Shown: positions 28,282 to 37,624 of the stretch, one piece after another
Position numbering within the stretch: the first letter of the stretch is position 1
Layout of the letters: each line of letters opens with the position of its first letter
NCBI RefSeq assembly: GCF_016461715.1
Contig: NZ_JAEMUI010000001.1
Coordinates: 1 to 64,000 of the forward strand
Direction of reading: 5' to 3'
DNA from: Marinomonas spartinae
GTDB taxonomy: Bacteria; Pseudomonadota; Gammaproteobacteria; Pseudomonadales; Marinomonadaceae
DNA length: 64,000 nucleotides
The notes under the pieces: model-generated
The model's database searches: none
Seen by the model: only the letters and a program-made list of their open reading frames with translations
Told to the model about the DNA's origin: nothing
Position numbers and translations under genes: made by a program

Positions 28282-29868
28282 ATGTCAAATACAGAGTTAC
28301 TTGAGCAAGTTGAACAACGCCGCACCTTTGCGATTATTTCGCACCCTGATGCCGGTAAAACGACGATTACGGAAAAGTTGTTGCTTTTAGGGCAATTAAT
28401 TCAAACCGCTGGTTCCGTTAAAGGGCGCAAAGGCGATAAACATGCCACGTCCGACTGGATGGCAATGGAACAACAACGTGGTATCTCCATTACCTCGTCT
28501 GTGATGCAGTTTCCCTATAAAGATCGCATGGTGAATTTGCTGGATACCCCAGGGCACGAAGATTTCTCGGAAGATACCTACCGTACTTTAACGGCCGTTG
28601 ACTCCGTCTTAATGATCATTGATGGCGCTAAAGGGGTCGAGGATCGTACGATTAAGTTAATGGATGTTTGTCGTCTTCGTGATACGCCCATTCTAACTTT
28701 TATTAACAAGATGGACCGAGATATTCGAGATCCCATTGAGTTGTTAGACGAGGTGGAAGACGTACTAAAAATAGCGGCGGCACCGATTACCTGGCCTATC
28801 GGTATGAGCGACTTTTTTAAAGGGGTCTATAACCTATACACGGATACGATTCATGTTTTTGTCCGTGGTCGTGGTCATACTTTAATGGACGATATTCGTA
28901 TTGAAGGTTTGCAATCTGACGAAGCGAAAGCATTGCTCGGTGATGATTGGGAAGCTTATGTTGATGAAATCGAGTTGGTTCGTGGGGCAAGTCATGAGTT
29001 TGATCATGCCGCGTATTTGGCGGGTGAGCTAACGCCTGTGTTTTTTGGGACGGCGTTATCTAACTTTGGTGTGCGCGAAATGTTAGATGGTTTTGTTGAG
29101 TGGGCACCAGCACCGATTGACCGTGAAACTAATACTCGTAAAGTCAAAGCGACAGAAGAGAAGTTCACTGGCTTTATTTTTAAAATTCAAGCCAATATGG
29201 ATCCAAAACATCGAGATCGAATTGCGTTTATGCGTGTTTGCTCAGGTTCTTACTCCCGAGGGATGAAAATGCGCCATTGCCGTTTGGGCAAAGACGTTAA
29301 AGTAACCGATGCTGTATCCTTTACTGCTGGTGATCGTGAAGGTGTGGAGGAAGCTTTTTCTGGTGACATTATTGGTTTGCATAACCATGGTACGATCCAG
29401 ATAGGTGATACTTTTACCGAAGGTGAAGATTTGAAATTCACGGGTATTCCTCACTTTGCGCCAGAATTATTCCGCCGTGTACGTTTAAAAGACCCAATGA
29501 AGATGAAAGCCTTGCAAAAAGGTCTGCAGCAGTTGTCAGAAGAGGGGTCTACTCAGTTGTTTATGCCACAGCGTAACAATGAGTTGATTGTTGGCGCTGT
29601 GGGGCAATTGCAATATGAAGTGGTTGCCTACCGTTTAAAAGACGAATACAAAGTTGAGTGTATATACGAGGCGGTGAATGTGAACTCCGCTCGTTGGGTG
29701 GATTGCGATGATCCAAAACGCTTTGAAGAGTTTAAACGTAAATGTGCAGATAACTTGGCAATTGACGGGGGAGGCCACTTAACCTATTTAGCGCCAACCC
29801 GCGTTAACTTGATGATGGCGGAAGAGAAATGGCCTGAAGTGACCTTCCGTGCGACGCGTGAACACTGA
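28282..29868 (+). CDS. prfC: Peptide chain release factor 3
   Basis: A 528-residue translational GTPase that recycles RF1 and RF2 from the ribosome after termination. G1 is [17 protein letters not shown]2 lies in [12 protein letters not shown]3 is [13 protein letters not shown], and G4 is [12 protein letters not shown]. The rest matches EF-G-like domain II ([12 protein letters not shown]) and the RF3 C-terminal domain ([19 protein letters not shown]). Length equals E. coli RF3 within a residue or two. It is a lone gene; 72 nt separate it from erpA, which has its own promoter. Confidence 0.96.
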   Translation: MSNTELLEQVEQRRTFAIISHPDAGKTTITEKLLLLGQLIQTAGSVKGRKGDKHATSDWMAMEQQRGISITSSVMQFPYKDRMVNLLDTPGHEDFSEDTYRTLTAVDSVLMIIDGAKGVEDRTIKLMDVCRLRDTPILTFINKMDRDIRDPIELLDEVEDVLKIAAAPITWPIGMSDFFKGVYNLYTDTIHVFVRGRGHTLMDDIRIEGLQSDEAKALLGDDWEAYVDEIELVRGASHEFDHAAYLAGELTPVFFGTALSNFGVREMLDGFVEWAPAPIDRETNTRKVKATEEKFTGFIFKIQANMDPKHRDRIAFMRVCSGSYSRGMKMRHCRLGKDVKVTDAVSFTAGDREGVEEAFSGDIIGLHNHGTIQIGDTFTEGEDLKFTGIPHFAPELFRRVRLKDPMKMKALQKGLQQLSEEGSTQLFMPQRNNELIVGAVGQLQYEVVAYRLKDEYKVECIYEAVNVNSARWVDCDDPKRFEEFKRKCADNLAIDGGGHLTYLAPTRVNLMMAEEKWPEVTFRATREH

Positions 29869-29871
29869 TCT

Positions 29872-29905
29872 ATACTTGACTAAATTACTAGGTTAAGAGG
29901 ATAAT
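29872..29905 (+). promoter_or_regulatory. erpA promoter with probable IscR type 1 site
   Basis: TTGACT (29876-29881) and GATAAT (29900-29905) are 18 bp apart, a near-consensus sigma-70 promoter. The 25 bases at 29872-29896 match 21 of 25 positions of the IscR type 1 consensus as I remember it, including ATACTTGACTAAATTA at the left. In E. coli, IscR with its 2Fe-2S cluster represses erpA through such a site. Confidence 0.6.
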
Positions 29906-29940
29906 TTGTCTAATTAATCATTCTGTAAAGTGGTATCAAG

Positions 29941-30288
29941 ATGAGCGTTGTTGAATCGGCAAATCCCATCGAGTTTACATCGGCTGCCGCCGCTAAGTTG
30001 CAAACTCTGATTGAAGAAGAAGAAAATGATCGTCTGATGTTGCGTGTGTATGTGACAGGGGGTGGTTGTTCAGGCTTTCAATACGGCTTTGAATTTGATG
30101 AAGAGCTCCAAGAGGATGACACTAAAGTGCAGCGGGATGGCGTAACTTTAGTGGTAGATCCCTTGAGCTTTCAATATTTGGTTGGAGCGGAAGTGGACTA
30201 CAAAGAAAACCTAGAAGGCTCAAGGTTTACGGTCACCAATCCTAATGCCACATCAACTTGTGGATGTGGGGCGAGCTTTAGTATTTAG
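29941..30288 (+). CDS. erpA: A-type iron-sulfur carrier ErpA
   Basis: A 115-residue HesB/IscA-family protein that hands iron-sulfur clusters to target enzymes, essential for respiration and isoprenoid synthesis in relatives. The three cluster-ligand Cys residues are visible: one in [12 protein letters not shown] and two in the C-terminal [11 protein letters not shown]. The N-terminus ([20 protein letters not shown]) and length fit ErpA rather than IscA or SufA. It is transcribed alone from a promoter that overlaps a probable IscR site and ends at a clear hairpin terminator. Confidence 0.95.
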   Translation: MSVVESANPIEFTSAAAAKLQTLIEEEENDRLMLRVYVTGGGCSGFQYGFEFDEELQEDDTKVQRDGVTLVVDPLSFQYLVGAEVDYKENLEGSRFTVTNPNATSTCGCGASFSI

Positions 30289-30312
30289 GGTTCGATAAGG
30301 ACGATTATTAAG

Positions 30313-30347
30313 AACCTCTTGTGCTACTGAGTACAAGAGGTTTTTTA
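30313..30347 (+). terminator. Rho-independent terminator of erpA
   Basis: AACCTCTTGT and ACAAGAGGTT form a perfect 10-bp stem around 10 nt, followed by a T-rich tail. It also lies just past the end of the convergent kinase gene. Confidence 0.85.
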
Positions 30348-30351
30348 TTCT

Positions 30352-31410
30352 CTAAATTATGCTTTTGTATGGCCAACGCATTTCAAAGCGGGTACCACTT
30401 GCTTCGGTTGCATGACAGCAGGCGTCGCCACCATGTGCTCTTGCTATTGCAGCAACTACAGCTAACCCTAAACCGCTGCCTGTTGTTTCGCTTTCCTGTG
30501 AGCGTTTAAAGGCGGTAAATACATAGGGTACCAGCGTGTCTGGAATGCCTGGACCTTCATCTTCGATACTTAGGATAATGGTGTCCTGTTGGATATATGT
30601 TTGAATGCTAATGGTGCCCGGTATGGCATGTTTGATAGCGTTGGTAAGTAAAGCAATGAGCGCTTGGCGAATTCTAATCGGGTCACAGAAAGCGTTAGTG
30701 ACAGTCAAGTCGAGTTTTACCTGCTGCTGTGCTTTTGCTAGGGCGTCTTTCATGAACTCAACCACCGCGGTGATTTCAGTACTGAGGTTAACGTTCTGTG
30801 TTCTTAGATTGAGATGCCCGCTTTCTTCTAGACTAACGACACGTAAATCTTCAACTAGGTTTTTTAAGCCATCAACTTGCATAAGTAAGCTGCGAAATTG
30901 GTGGTTATCTGGCGTAAAGACGCCATCTAAAAGTCCTTGTAAGCGACCATATAAAATAGTGATGGGAGTCCGTAATTCATGGGCAATGGCAGCGTTCCAG
31001 AATTTTTGTTCATCGGTCATTTGCTCTAGTTTTTCAGCAAGCAAATTAAAATCACGGACTAGCTGATTGGTTTCGTTTTTCGTATTACTAAATGGCGTGG
31101 CTCTGGCGGATAAATCCCCGGCAGCAAGTTGGCGAATACCTTTGGTGACGGATTCGAGAGGAGATAATATTTGACGGGCCAGGTGAACGGCAACAGCGAT
31201 AGCGATTGACAGAGTTATGATAATGGTAACAGCTACCCAGATGAGCTCAGGGCCTTCTGGCAGAAAGCTGTCTTCAAAGACGTAATTGGGCCAAAAGGTA
31301 TCCATTAGATAATAAAAAAGATAGGAAGTGAAAAAGACGAGTAAGATTGCCAGCAAGGTAATGGCGATCATTGAGGCGATTATTTTGCCACTTAGTCCGA
31401 CGATTCTCAT
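30352..31410 (-). CDS. Sensor histidine kinase, BaeS/AdeS-like
   Basis: About 352 residues. Two membrane helices (about 7-33 and 57-80) flank a short periplasmic loop. HAMP follows (ILSPLESVTKGIRQLAAGDLS), then HisKA with the phospho-His in AAIAHELRTPITIL and an HATPase domain (N box ALLTNAIKHA, G1 DEGPGIP, G2 GSGLGLAVV). I place the start at ATG 31410, which overlaps the response-regulator stop as ATGA; the longer frame uses TTG at 31422. The short loop suggests sensing within or near the membrane. With the regulator upstream and the divergent RND genes, this resembles the AdeRS-adeAB arrangement, where the kinase controls pump expression. Confidence 0.92.
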   Translation of the reverse strand: MRIVGLSGKIIASMIAITLLAILLVFFTSYLFYYLMDTFWPNYVFEDSFLPEGPELIWVAVTIIITLSIAIAVAVHLARQILSPLESVTKGIRQLAAGDLSARATPFSNTKNETNQLVRDFNLLAEKLEQMTDEQKFWNAAIAHELRTPITILYGRLQGLLDGVFTPDNHQFRSLLMQVDGLKNLVEDLRVVSLEESGHLNLRTQNVNLSTEITAVVEFMKDALAKAQQQVKLDLTVTNAFCDPIRIRQALIALLTNAIKHAIPGTISIQTYIQQDTIILSIEDEGPGIPDTLVPYVFTAFKRSQESETTGSGLGLAVVAAIARAHGGDACCHATEASGTRFEMRWPYKSII

Positions 31411-32189
31411 TTTCGATCCCAAAAACGGTAGCCAATACCTCTTACACCAACAAGGATATCGCGTACTCCAGCCTGTTCCAGCTTTTTTCGTAGTTTGCTG
31501 ATATGACTGTCCACCGTGCGTTCGAGTGTATCGCCTTCGGGCAAACAGTTTTCCAATAGTTCGGCTCGACTGTAAGCGCGTTTTGGGGCGCTAGCCATGA
31601 GAGCTAACAGCTTAAATTCGGTCAGTGTTAATGTGATTTCTAGGGGACCTGTTCCCTGATCGACCAAGACAGCGTGGTTTTCTATGTCAATCTGAAGTGC
31701 TCCTAGCTGCAATGCTTTTTGTGCTTGAGGCTCACTTGTTGCCATGGTTCGGCGTAATACCGCTTGTGTTCGTGCCACGACTTCAGCTGGGTTGAAGGGT
31801 TTAACAACATAATCGTCAGCGCCGATACGCAGTCCCATGAGTTTGTCCATGTCCTGATCCATGGCAGTGAGCATGATGACGGGGGTATCACCTCGATGGC
31901 GAATTTCAGTCAGAACGCGCCAGCCGTCCAGCTTTGGCATTTGTACATCCAGTAGCACGATATTGGGCTGATGTGTCGAGTGAAGTTCGAGAGCTTGAAG
32001 GCCATTGGCGGCATGCAAGGTATGCATGCCAGACTTTTCTAAATAGGCCGTCAGAATTTCTGTAATCTCAAGATCGTCTTCGGCAATCAATATGGTTGCT
32101 TTGGGGGCGGTCAAGATTGCGGAATCTGTCATCACATTACCCATGAAAAAGTATCTATCTCCATCAAACCTACACACATTCTCGGCCAT
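31407..32189 (-). CDS. OmpR-family response regulator, BaeR/AdeR-like
   Basis: Up to 260 residues. The receiver domain has the acidic pair in LIAEDDLEITE, the phospho-Asp in IVLLDVQMPKLDGW, the Thr in IMLTAMDQD and the Lys in YVVKPFNPAEVVAR. The C-terminal winged helix reads LTLTEFKLLALMASAPKRAYSRAELL and TVDSHISKLRKKLEQ. The start is unsettled: ATG 32189, 32144 or 32132. The last gives MTDSAILTAPKATIL, closest to the family, and none has a strong ribosome-binding site. It is cotranscribed with the kinase by an ATGA overlap and diverges from the second RND operon, its likely target. Confidence 0.92.
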   Translation of the reverse strand: MAENVCRFDGDRYFFMGNVMTDSAILTAPKATILIAEDDLEITEILTAYLEKSGMHTLHAANGLQALELHSTHQPNIVLLDVQMPKLDGWRVLTEIRHRGDTPVIMLTAMDQDMDKLMGLRIGADDYVVKPFNPAEVVARTQAVLRRTMATSEPQAQKALQLGALQIDIENHAVLVDQGTGPLEITLTLTEFKLLALMASAPKRAYSRAELLENCLPEGDTLERTVDSHISKLRKKLEQAGVRDILVGVRGIGYRFWDRK

Positions 32190-32257
32190 AGCTCCATTCA
32201 GTAAAAGTAAAATTTAGATTATTCCATGTTTACGCCCGAGAAGGTAAAGGATTTTCG

Positions 32258-33409
32258 ATGAAGTTTTGCTTTAGACGTACTCGTTATGGTGTGATTGTCT
32301 TGTGTGCTCTCATTCTTTGTGCATGTGATCAATCTCAATCAGATCAACGAGTTTTATTACCCTCCCCTTTAGTATCAATAATTTCCCTGGTGCCTCAACC
32401 ATTAACGGTGACCGAGACTTTGCCTGGTCGAGTAGCGCCGGTTCGTATTGCTGAAATTCGGGCTCAGATCACGGGCATTGTACAAAAGAAGCTTTTTGAA
32501 CAAGGCAGGCAAGTGAAAGCGGGTCAGCCGTTATATCAAATCAATCCTGCGCCGTTTTTAGCTGAGGTCAATATGGCCGCAGCGATACTTAAGCGAGCGG
32601 AAGTGGCTTTGGCTTATACCCAAGCGCAAGTTGTGCGGTTGAGCTCATTGCTCAAATCCAACTCCATTAGCCGTCAACAATACGACGATGAAGTGTTCAA
32701 ACGAGATCAAGCATTGGCGGATGTCGAACAAGCGCGAGCAACACTGGCACGCCGTAAGCTTGACCTCACGTTTGCCACAGTGGAAGCGCCTATTTCGGGG
32801 CGTATTGATCAGACATTGGTGTCGGAAGGGGCTTTGGTTAGCAGTACAGATGCCAGTCCAATGGCACGAATTCAACAGATTGATCATGTTTATTTAGATT
32901 TACGCAGGCCTGCGTCTTCTCTTGGGTTATTGCAGAAAGCCTTGGAGAGTCAAGGGACAGAAACTGGTCTAACGGTATCTGTTTTACAGCCTGACGCTGA
33001 GCCTTACGGAAAGGGCCATATCATGTTTTCCGGTATCAGCGTTGATTCAGGGACGGGTGATGTGTTGTTGCGGGTGCTGGTAAGCAACCCTAATAAGCGG
33101 CTTCTACCAGGCATGTTTGTACAAGCTAAAGTGGAGTTGGGTCACTACGATCAAGCTTTAATGTTGCCCCAACAGGCGATAGTTCACTTTGAAGGACAAT
33201 TTCGAGTGTGGGTTATCGACGAAAATCAACAAGCTCATCTAATCAAAGTCGAACTTGGGGGGTTGGTTGATCGGTATTATCGCTTGAAGTCAGGGGTGAG
33301 AGCTGGGCAGAAAATTGTCGTTGAAGGGATGGATCGACTTACTGAAGGCATAACGGTTCGTGAACAGCAATGGGCGTTAAATCAGTCCGTCTCTGATCTC
33401 GACCACTAA
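32258..33409 (+). CDS. RND efflux periplasmic adaptor lipoprotein, second copy
   Basis: A 383-residue membrane-fusion protein. The lipoprotein signal ends at lipobox LCAC (Cys about 25, LCALILCACDQ). The lipoyl halves are IRAQITGIVQKKLFEQGRQVKAGQPLYQI and VEAPISGRIDQTLVSEGALV, separated by an alpha-hairpin. It belongs to the same family as the adaptor at 23697 but is clearly divergent. The pump gene follows after 20 nt. The gap to the divergent response regulator is 68 bp if that gene starts at 32189, and about 125 bp if it starts at 32132; it holds a short direct repeat (AGTAAAAGTAAA) of the sort OmpR-type regulators may bind. Confidence 0.93.
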   Translation: MKFCFRRTRYGVIVLCALILCACDQSQSDQRVLLPSPLVSIISLVPQPLTVTETLPGRVAPVRIAEIRAQITGIVQKKLFEQGRQVKAGQPLYQINPAPFLAEVNMAAAILKRAEVALAYTQAQVVRLSSLLKSNSISRQQYDDEVFKRDQALADVEQARATLARRKLDLTFATVEAPISGRIDQTLVSEGALVSSTDASPMARIQQIDHVYLDLRRPASSLGLLQKALESQGTETGLTVSVLQPDAEPYGKGHIMFSGISVDSGTGDVLLRVLVSNPNKRLLPGMFVQAKVELGHYDQALMLPQQAIVHFEGQFRVWVIDENQQAHLIKVELGGLVDRYYRLKSGVRAGQKIVVEGMDRLTEGITVREQQWALNQSVSDLDH

Positions 33410-33429
33410 ATTTATAGGGAATTCACTTT

Positions 33430-36400
33430 ATGGCTCAGTTTTTTATTCATAGACCTGTGTTTGCTTGGGTTATTGCCTTATTTATTATTTTAGGTGGTGT
33501 GTTGGCTATTCCACAATTGCCGATCGCCCGTTATCCGTCGATTGCTCCGCCATCGGTTAGTATTACCGCGAACTATCCGGGGGCAAGTCCACAAACAATG
33601 AACGATGCTGTGCTGAGTTTGATAGAGCGTGAACTGTCTGGTGTGAAAAATGTGTTGTACTTCGAGTCTTCGGCAGATGGTTCAGGTTCTGCTTCTATTA
33701 CAGTGACATTTAAACCCGGCACTAACCCAAGCTTGGCTCAGGTTGATGTGCAAAACAAGATTAAAGCTGTTGAAGCGCGTTTGCCACAAGCTGTTCGTCA
33801 AAATGGTTTGAGTGTCGAGTCTGCCACATCTAGCTTCCTTATGATCGTAGGTCTTAAGTCTGATGATGGGCGTTTTACAGAGACTGAGCTAAGCGACTAT
33901 ATGGCACGCAATCTGTTGGAAGAGTTTCGTCGTATAGATGGTGTGGGTAATGTGCAATTGTTTGGCTCTGAGCAGGCCATGCGAATCTGGGTGGATCCAA
34001 GTAAGTTAACGTCTTTTGGTTTGACTATGACGGATCTAACGACAGCGATTGCTCAGCAGAATGTACAAATTGCGCCTGGTAGTATTGGGGCCTCCCCTAC
34101 TAGCAGTGGACAGCGAGTAACCGTGCCGTTAACTGTTCAGGGGCAATTGAGTTCGCCAGAAGCGTTTGCCAATATTGTCGTGAGAGCTCGCACTGATGGA
34201 TCAAAAATCTTGTTAAGGGATGTTGCGAGGGTGGAACTTGGCGCCCAATCTTATGGCTTTAGTAATCGTGAAAATGGCAAAGTGGCTACGTCTGCAGCCA
34301 TTCAATTAGCGCCAGGGGCGAATGCTGTCAGCACAGCTAATAAAGTAATGGCTCGTATGCAAGAGTTGGGGCATACCATGCCAGCGGGTATGAGCTATTC
34401 CATTCCCTTTAATACGGCACCGTTTGTTAAAGTGTCTATTGAAAAAGTCATCCATACCCTGATTGAAGCGATGGTGTTGGTATTCTTGGTGATGTTTTTG
34501 TTTTTGCAGAGCATCCGCAGTACCTTAATTCCTGCAATTGTGGCGCCGATCGCTTTGTTGGGAACCTTGGTCATTATGTTGCTGACAGGTTTTTCGATCA
34601 ACGTATTGACCATGTTCGGAATGGTGTTAGCCATCGGTATTATTGTCGACGACGCTATTGTGGTGGTGGAGAACGTCGAGCGGATTATGCACGAAGAAGG
34701 TCTCAGTCCCAAGGAAGCGACCATTCAAGCGATGCGGGAGATAACCAGTGCTGTCATTAGCATTACTTTAGTGTTGGCTGCAGTGTTTATCCCAATGGCC
34801 TTTGCCAGTGGATCGGTTGGTGTCATCTATCAGCAGTTTACTCTATCGATGGCAGTGTCTATTCTGTTCTCTGCTTTTTTAGCTTTGACGTTGACACCAG
34901 CCTTGTGTGCCTCCTTGTTGAAACCACAGCTCCAGCAGCCACTTGAGAAAGTAGGTTTTTCCGGTTGGTTCAATCGAAAGTTCGATGGTATGACGAAAGG
35001 GTATGTTTCTAGAGTCATTAAGTTGGTGACTCGAACAGGGCGAATGATGATACTTTTTGTCATTATTACTGGCATATTGCTTGTAACGTTGCGAATGTTG
35101 CCGACGTCATTTTTACCAGAAGAAGATCAAGGTTATTTTATGACGACGATTCAATTGCCAGCAAATGCGACCACGGAGCGAACATTGGATGTGGTGAAAG
35201 TGTTTGAAAAGTATATCGCCTCGCGTCCTGATGTGGCATCTAATCTATCTATCATGGGGTTTGGTTTTTCCGGTTCAGGTGCGAACGCTGCCATGGCGTT
35301 TACTGTGTTAAAAGACTGGAAGCAACGAAGTGGGACGACTTTACAGGAAGAGGTCTCCTTAGCGCAGCAGGCCATGGCGAATATTGCAGAGGGAACTGTC
35401 ATGAGCTCAATGCCACCAACAATTGATGAGTTGGACACCAGTTCGGGCTTTTCAATGCGTCTACAGGACCGTTCTAATCGAGGGTATGAGGTATTGAAAG
35501 CTGCGCAGGATAAGCTACTAGCCTTAGCGGCGAAAAGTCGCATTGTGACAGGGGTTTATCCTGATGGTTTACCCGCCGGAGCTAGTGTTCGGTTGAATAT
35601 TGACCGTCTGAAAGCTGAAGCAATGGGAGTTCCTTTTAATCGCATTAGTGAAACACTTTCCTCGGCGATAGGGTCAACGTATGTGGGGGATTTTCCTAAT
35701 GCCGGACGTATGCAGCAGGTGATTCTTCAAGCGGATGTGTCGGCAAGAATGCAAATCGAGGATGTGCTTAAGTTATATGTGCGTAACGTTAATGGTGGTA
35801 TGGTGCCTTTATCTGAAGTAGTGACACCAGTTTGGTCAGAAACCCCTTTGCAGTTGACGCGTTATCAAGGTTTTCCAGCGGTACGTATTTCAGGAACAGC
35901 TGCAGCTGGTTTTTCTAGTGGTGCCGCAATGCAAGAGATGGAGCATTTAGTGGATCAATTGCCAGCAGGCTTTGCTGTTGCCTGGAGTGGTCAGTCACTT
36001 CAAGAACGTCAGTCCTCTTCCCAGGCACCGTTATTGATGGTTTTATCAATGCTCGTAGTATTTCTGGTATTGGCTGCTTTATATGAAAGCTGGTCGATTC
36101 CATTTTCTGTTATCTTGGTTGTGCCTCTTGGTTTATTAGGGGCTGTTGTTGCCGTTCTGCTTCGTGATATGCCAAATGATGTGTTTTTTAAGGTGGGTAT
36201 GATCACCGTCATTGGTCTTTCCGCTAAAAACGCAATCTTAATCGTGGAGTTTGCTAAGCAATTACGTGAACAAGGAAAAAGTTTGATCGAATCGGCAGCC
36301 ACTGCTGCCCGTATTAGATTGCGCCCTATTCTGATGACATCATTGGCTTTTGGTTTGGGGGTTGTACCTCTTGTTGTGGCTTCAGGTGCCAGTGCTGAAA

Positions 36401-36537
36401 CTCAGCGCGCTATTGGGACGGGAGTGCTCGGAGGCATTATCAGTGCGACCGTATTGGCTATCTTTTTTGTACCGGTGTTTTTTGTCTTTGTGGTGGGGGT
36501 TCAGGAGCGCATAACTCGGTGGTGGGCTTCTCGCTGA
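33430..36537 (+). CDS. RND multidrug efflux pump, second copy
   Basis: A 1035-residue HAE1-type proton-driven exporter. Marks: N-terminal MAQFFIHRPVFAWVIALFI, first-loop LPIARYPSIAPPSVSITANYPG, the relay Asp pair in IIVDDAIVVVENVER, and the helix-10 Lys in GLSAKNAILIVEFAKQL. It pairs with the adaptor upstream. As with the first pump, no outer-membrane channel gene is present, so both pumps may share one TolC elsewhere. Control is probably by the divergent two-component system rather than TetR. I see no convincing terminator in the 120 bp before the convergent unknown gene. Confidence 0.95.
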   Translation: MAQFFIHRPVFAWVIALFIILGGVLAIPQLPIARYPSIAPPSVSITANYPGASPQTMNDAVLSLIERELSGVKNVLYFESSADGSGSASITVTFKPGTNPSLAQVDVQNKIKAVEARLPQAVRQNGLSVESATSSFLMIVGLKSDDGRFTETELSDYMARNLLEEFRRIDGVGNVQLFGSEQAMRIWVDPSKLTSFGLTMTDLTTAIAQQNVQIAPGSIGASPTSSGQRVTVPLTVQGQLSSPEAFANIVVRARTDGSKILLRDVARVELGAQSYGFSNRENGKVATSAAIQLAPGANAVSTANKVMARMQELGHTMPAGMSYSIPFNTAPFVKVSIEKVIHTLIEAMVLVFLVMFLFLQSIRSTLIPAIVAPIALLGTLVIMLLTGFSINVLTMFGMVLAIGIIVDDAIVVVENVERIMHEEGLSPKEATIQAMREITSAVISITLVLAAVFIPMAFASGSVGVIYQQFTLSMAVSILFSAFLALTLTPALCASLLKPQLQQPLEKVGFSGWFNRKFDGMTKGYVSRVIKLVTRTGRMMILFVIITGILLVTLRMLPTSFLPEEDQGYFMTTIQLPANATTERTLDVVKVFEKYIASRPDVASNLSIMGFGFSGSGANAAMAFTVLKDWKQRSGTTLQEEVSLAQQAMANIAEGTVMSSMPPTIDELDTSSGFSMRLQDRSNRGYEVLKAAQDKLLALAAKSRIVTGVYPDGLPAGASVRLNIDRLKAEAMGVPFNRISETLSSAIGSTYVGDFPNAGRMQQVILQADVSARMQIEDVLKLYVRNVNGGMVPLSEVVTPVWSETPLQLTRYQGFPAVRISGTAAAGFSSGAAMQEMEHLVDQLPAGFAVAWSGQSLQERQSSSQAPLLMVLSMLVVFLVLAALYESWSIPFSVILVVPLGLLGAVVAVLLRDMPNDVFFKVGMITVIGLSAKNAILIVEFAKQLREQGKSLIESAATAARIRLRPILMTSLAFGLGVVPLVVASGASAETQRAIGTGVLGGIISATVLAIFFVPVFFVFVVGVQERITRWWASR

Positions 36538-36659
36538 AAAGTGTCTAGTTCGATTTAATGGTCGATATGGCTTTTGGAAAAATAACGATCAATAAGTCTT
36601 TTGGACGATAATCGGTAAAAAGGTTGTTTTTATTATCGGACTTGCTCTGTATTGAGGGG

Positions 36660-37511
36660 CTAGGCTTTTATGGATAGGTTTTTCTCCTTAAGCCGTTGCT
36701 CTTCTTGATTGCCCACCTTGCCGATGATCGGCTGATAGTGCCCAACGAACAGTAGGCCGATCTTAGCATCTGCTAGCAGGGCGGGTTGAAGGATATTTCC
36801 CTTAGCACGCCATAGTCTTAGCCCCAGCAAATTTTTAGCAACTTCTTCTGGGATGCTTTTCAAGTGATCATTGGCTGCTACGTTATATGGATAGAGGGGG
36901 GCTAATTGATCTTCTTCACCATCTTGGTCGAGGAAAACATGATAGTGCGTTATTTGTTGAGCAAGAAACTCGGGTAAATAGGGGGTCTTTAATATGGCTA
37001 GTGTGTTTTCTTTGGGCAGAGACGAAAAAAGGGTTGGTACGTCTGGCGATCCTCTATGTGCAGACAGTAATACCGTCATCTCGACAGGGTTGCCATAATG
37101 GGGTTTAACAGGTATACGGAACGTTAGCTGCTTTGTTTGCGGACGTTTTTGTATGGCAGGCTCTTGATAGCTGCTGTTGGTATTTTCTTTTATGGCGATA
37201 CTGGGGGGGACCTGCAAATACAATTGCCAATCTTTATTATCAAGATTGAGCTCTTCGGGGGATAAAACGGTCAGGTGTGTGTCGAAAATGTGATTGATTA
37301 TGTGTTCAATCAGGTTGGCAAAAATGCTTGAAGAAGCGCTTAGGGGAAATTTTTGGCGGCTATCGAGATGAATTTCTTTCACTTCGTTGGCGGCACTGCT
37401 TAAGTCGACAGAGTCCTTAGAAGAGCGGTTATAACGTAACTTCTCTTTGTTGATGACGTTTGTTTTGTTGGGCAGTGTTCCAGAGCGGCTTAACGCGTCA
37501 ATAAATAGCAT
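36660..37511 (-). CDS. Unrecognised protein, 283 residues
   Basis: I do not recognise this protein. It has no signal peptide or membrane helix. The first 100 residues are polar (RSSKDSVDLSSAANEVKEIHLDSRQ). A likely beta-rich part follows at about 130-180 (QLTFRIPVKPHYGNPVEMTVLLSAHRG), then a mixed region (FLAQQITHYHVFLDQDGEED). The C-terminal 60 residues look structured (ALLADAKIGLLFVGHYQPIIG). Codon use resembles its neighbours and the frame is uninterrupted, so I take it as real. It sits downstream of yhbY on the same strand, separated by a long hairpin, and is convergent with the second RND operon. Confidence 0.7.
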   Translation of the reverse strand: MLFIDALSRSGTLPNKTNVINKEKLRYNRSSKDSVDLSSAANEVKEIHLDSRQKFPLSASSSIFANLIEHIINHIFDTHLTVLSPEELNLDNKDWQLYLQVPPSIAIKENTNSSYQEPAIQKRPQTKQLTFRIPVKPHYGNPVEMTVLLSAHRGSPDVPTLFSSLPKENTLAILKTPYLPEFLAQQITHYHVFLDQDGEEDQLAPLYPYNVAANDHLKSIPEEVAKNLLGLRLWRAKGNILQPALLADAKIGLLFVGHYQPIIGKVGNQEEQRLKEKNLSIKA

Positions 37512-37576
37512 TGATAAACACCTATCTTAATAAGGTCCAGTTATAGGAGGATATCGGCTTTTTTATTGAAGAGTTT

Positions 37577-37614
37577 AGGGATAGTTTGTTTTTTAACCAA
37601 AACAGACTATCCCT
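37577..37614 (-). terminator. Long hairpin downstream of yhbY
   Basis: AGGGATAGTTTGTTTT (37577-37592) pairs with AAAACAGACTATCCCT (37599-37614), 16 bp with one G-T pair and a 6-nt loop, directly past the yhbY stop. It lacks a T tract on either strand, so it may protect the mRNA end rather than terminate. Confidence 0.5.
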
Positions 37615-37624
37615 TGACGGTATT

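Noticed and set aside
30605-31066. 153-codon plus-strand frame inside the BaeS-like kinase
   Set aside because: Shadow of a well-supported histidine kinase with all catalytic boxes.
36606-36638. CGATAAT ... ATTATCG inverted repeat after the second RND pump
   Set aside because: Only 7-bp arms with a 19-nt AT-rich loop and no T tail; too weak to call a terminator.
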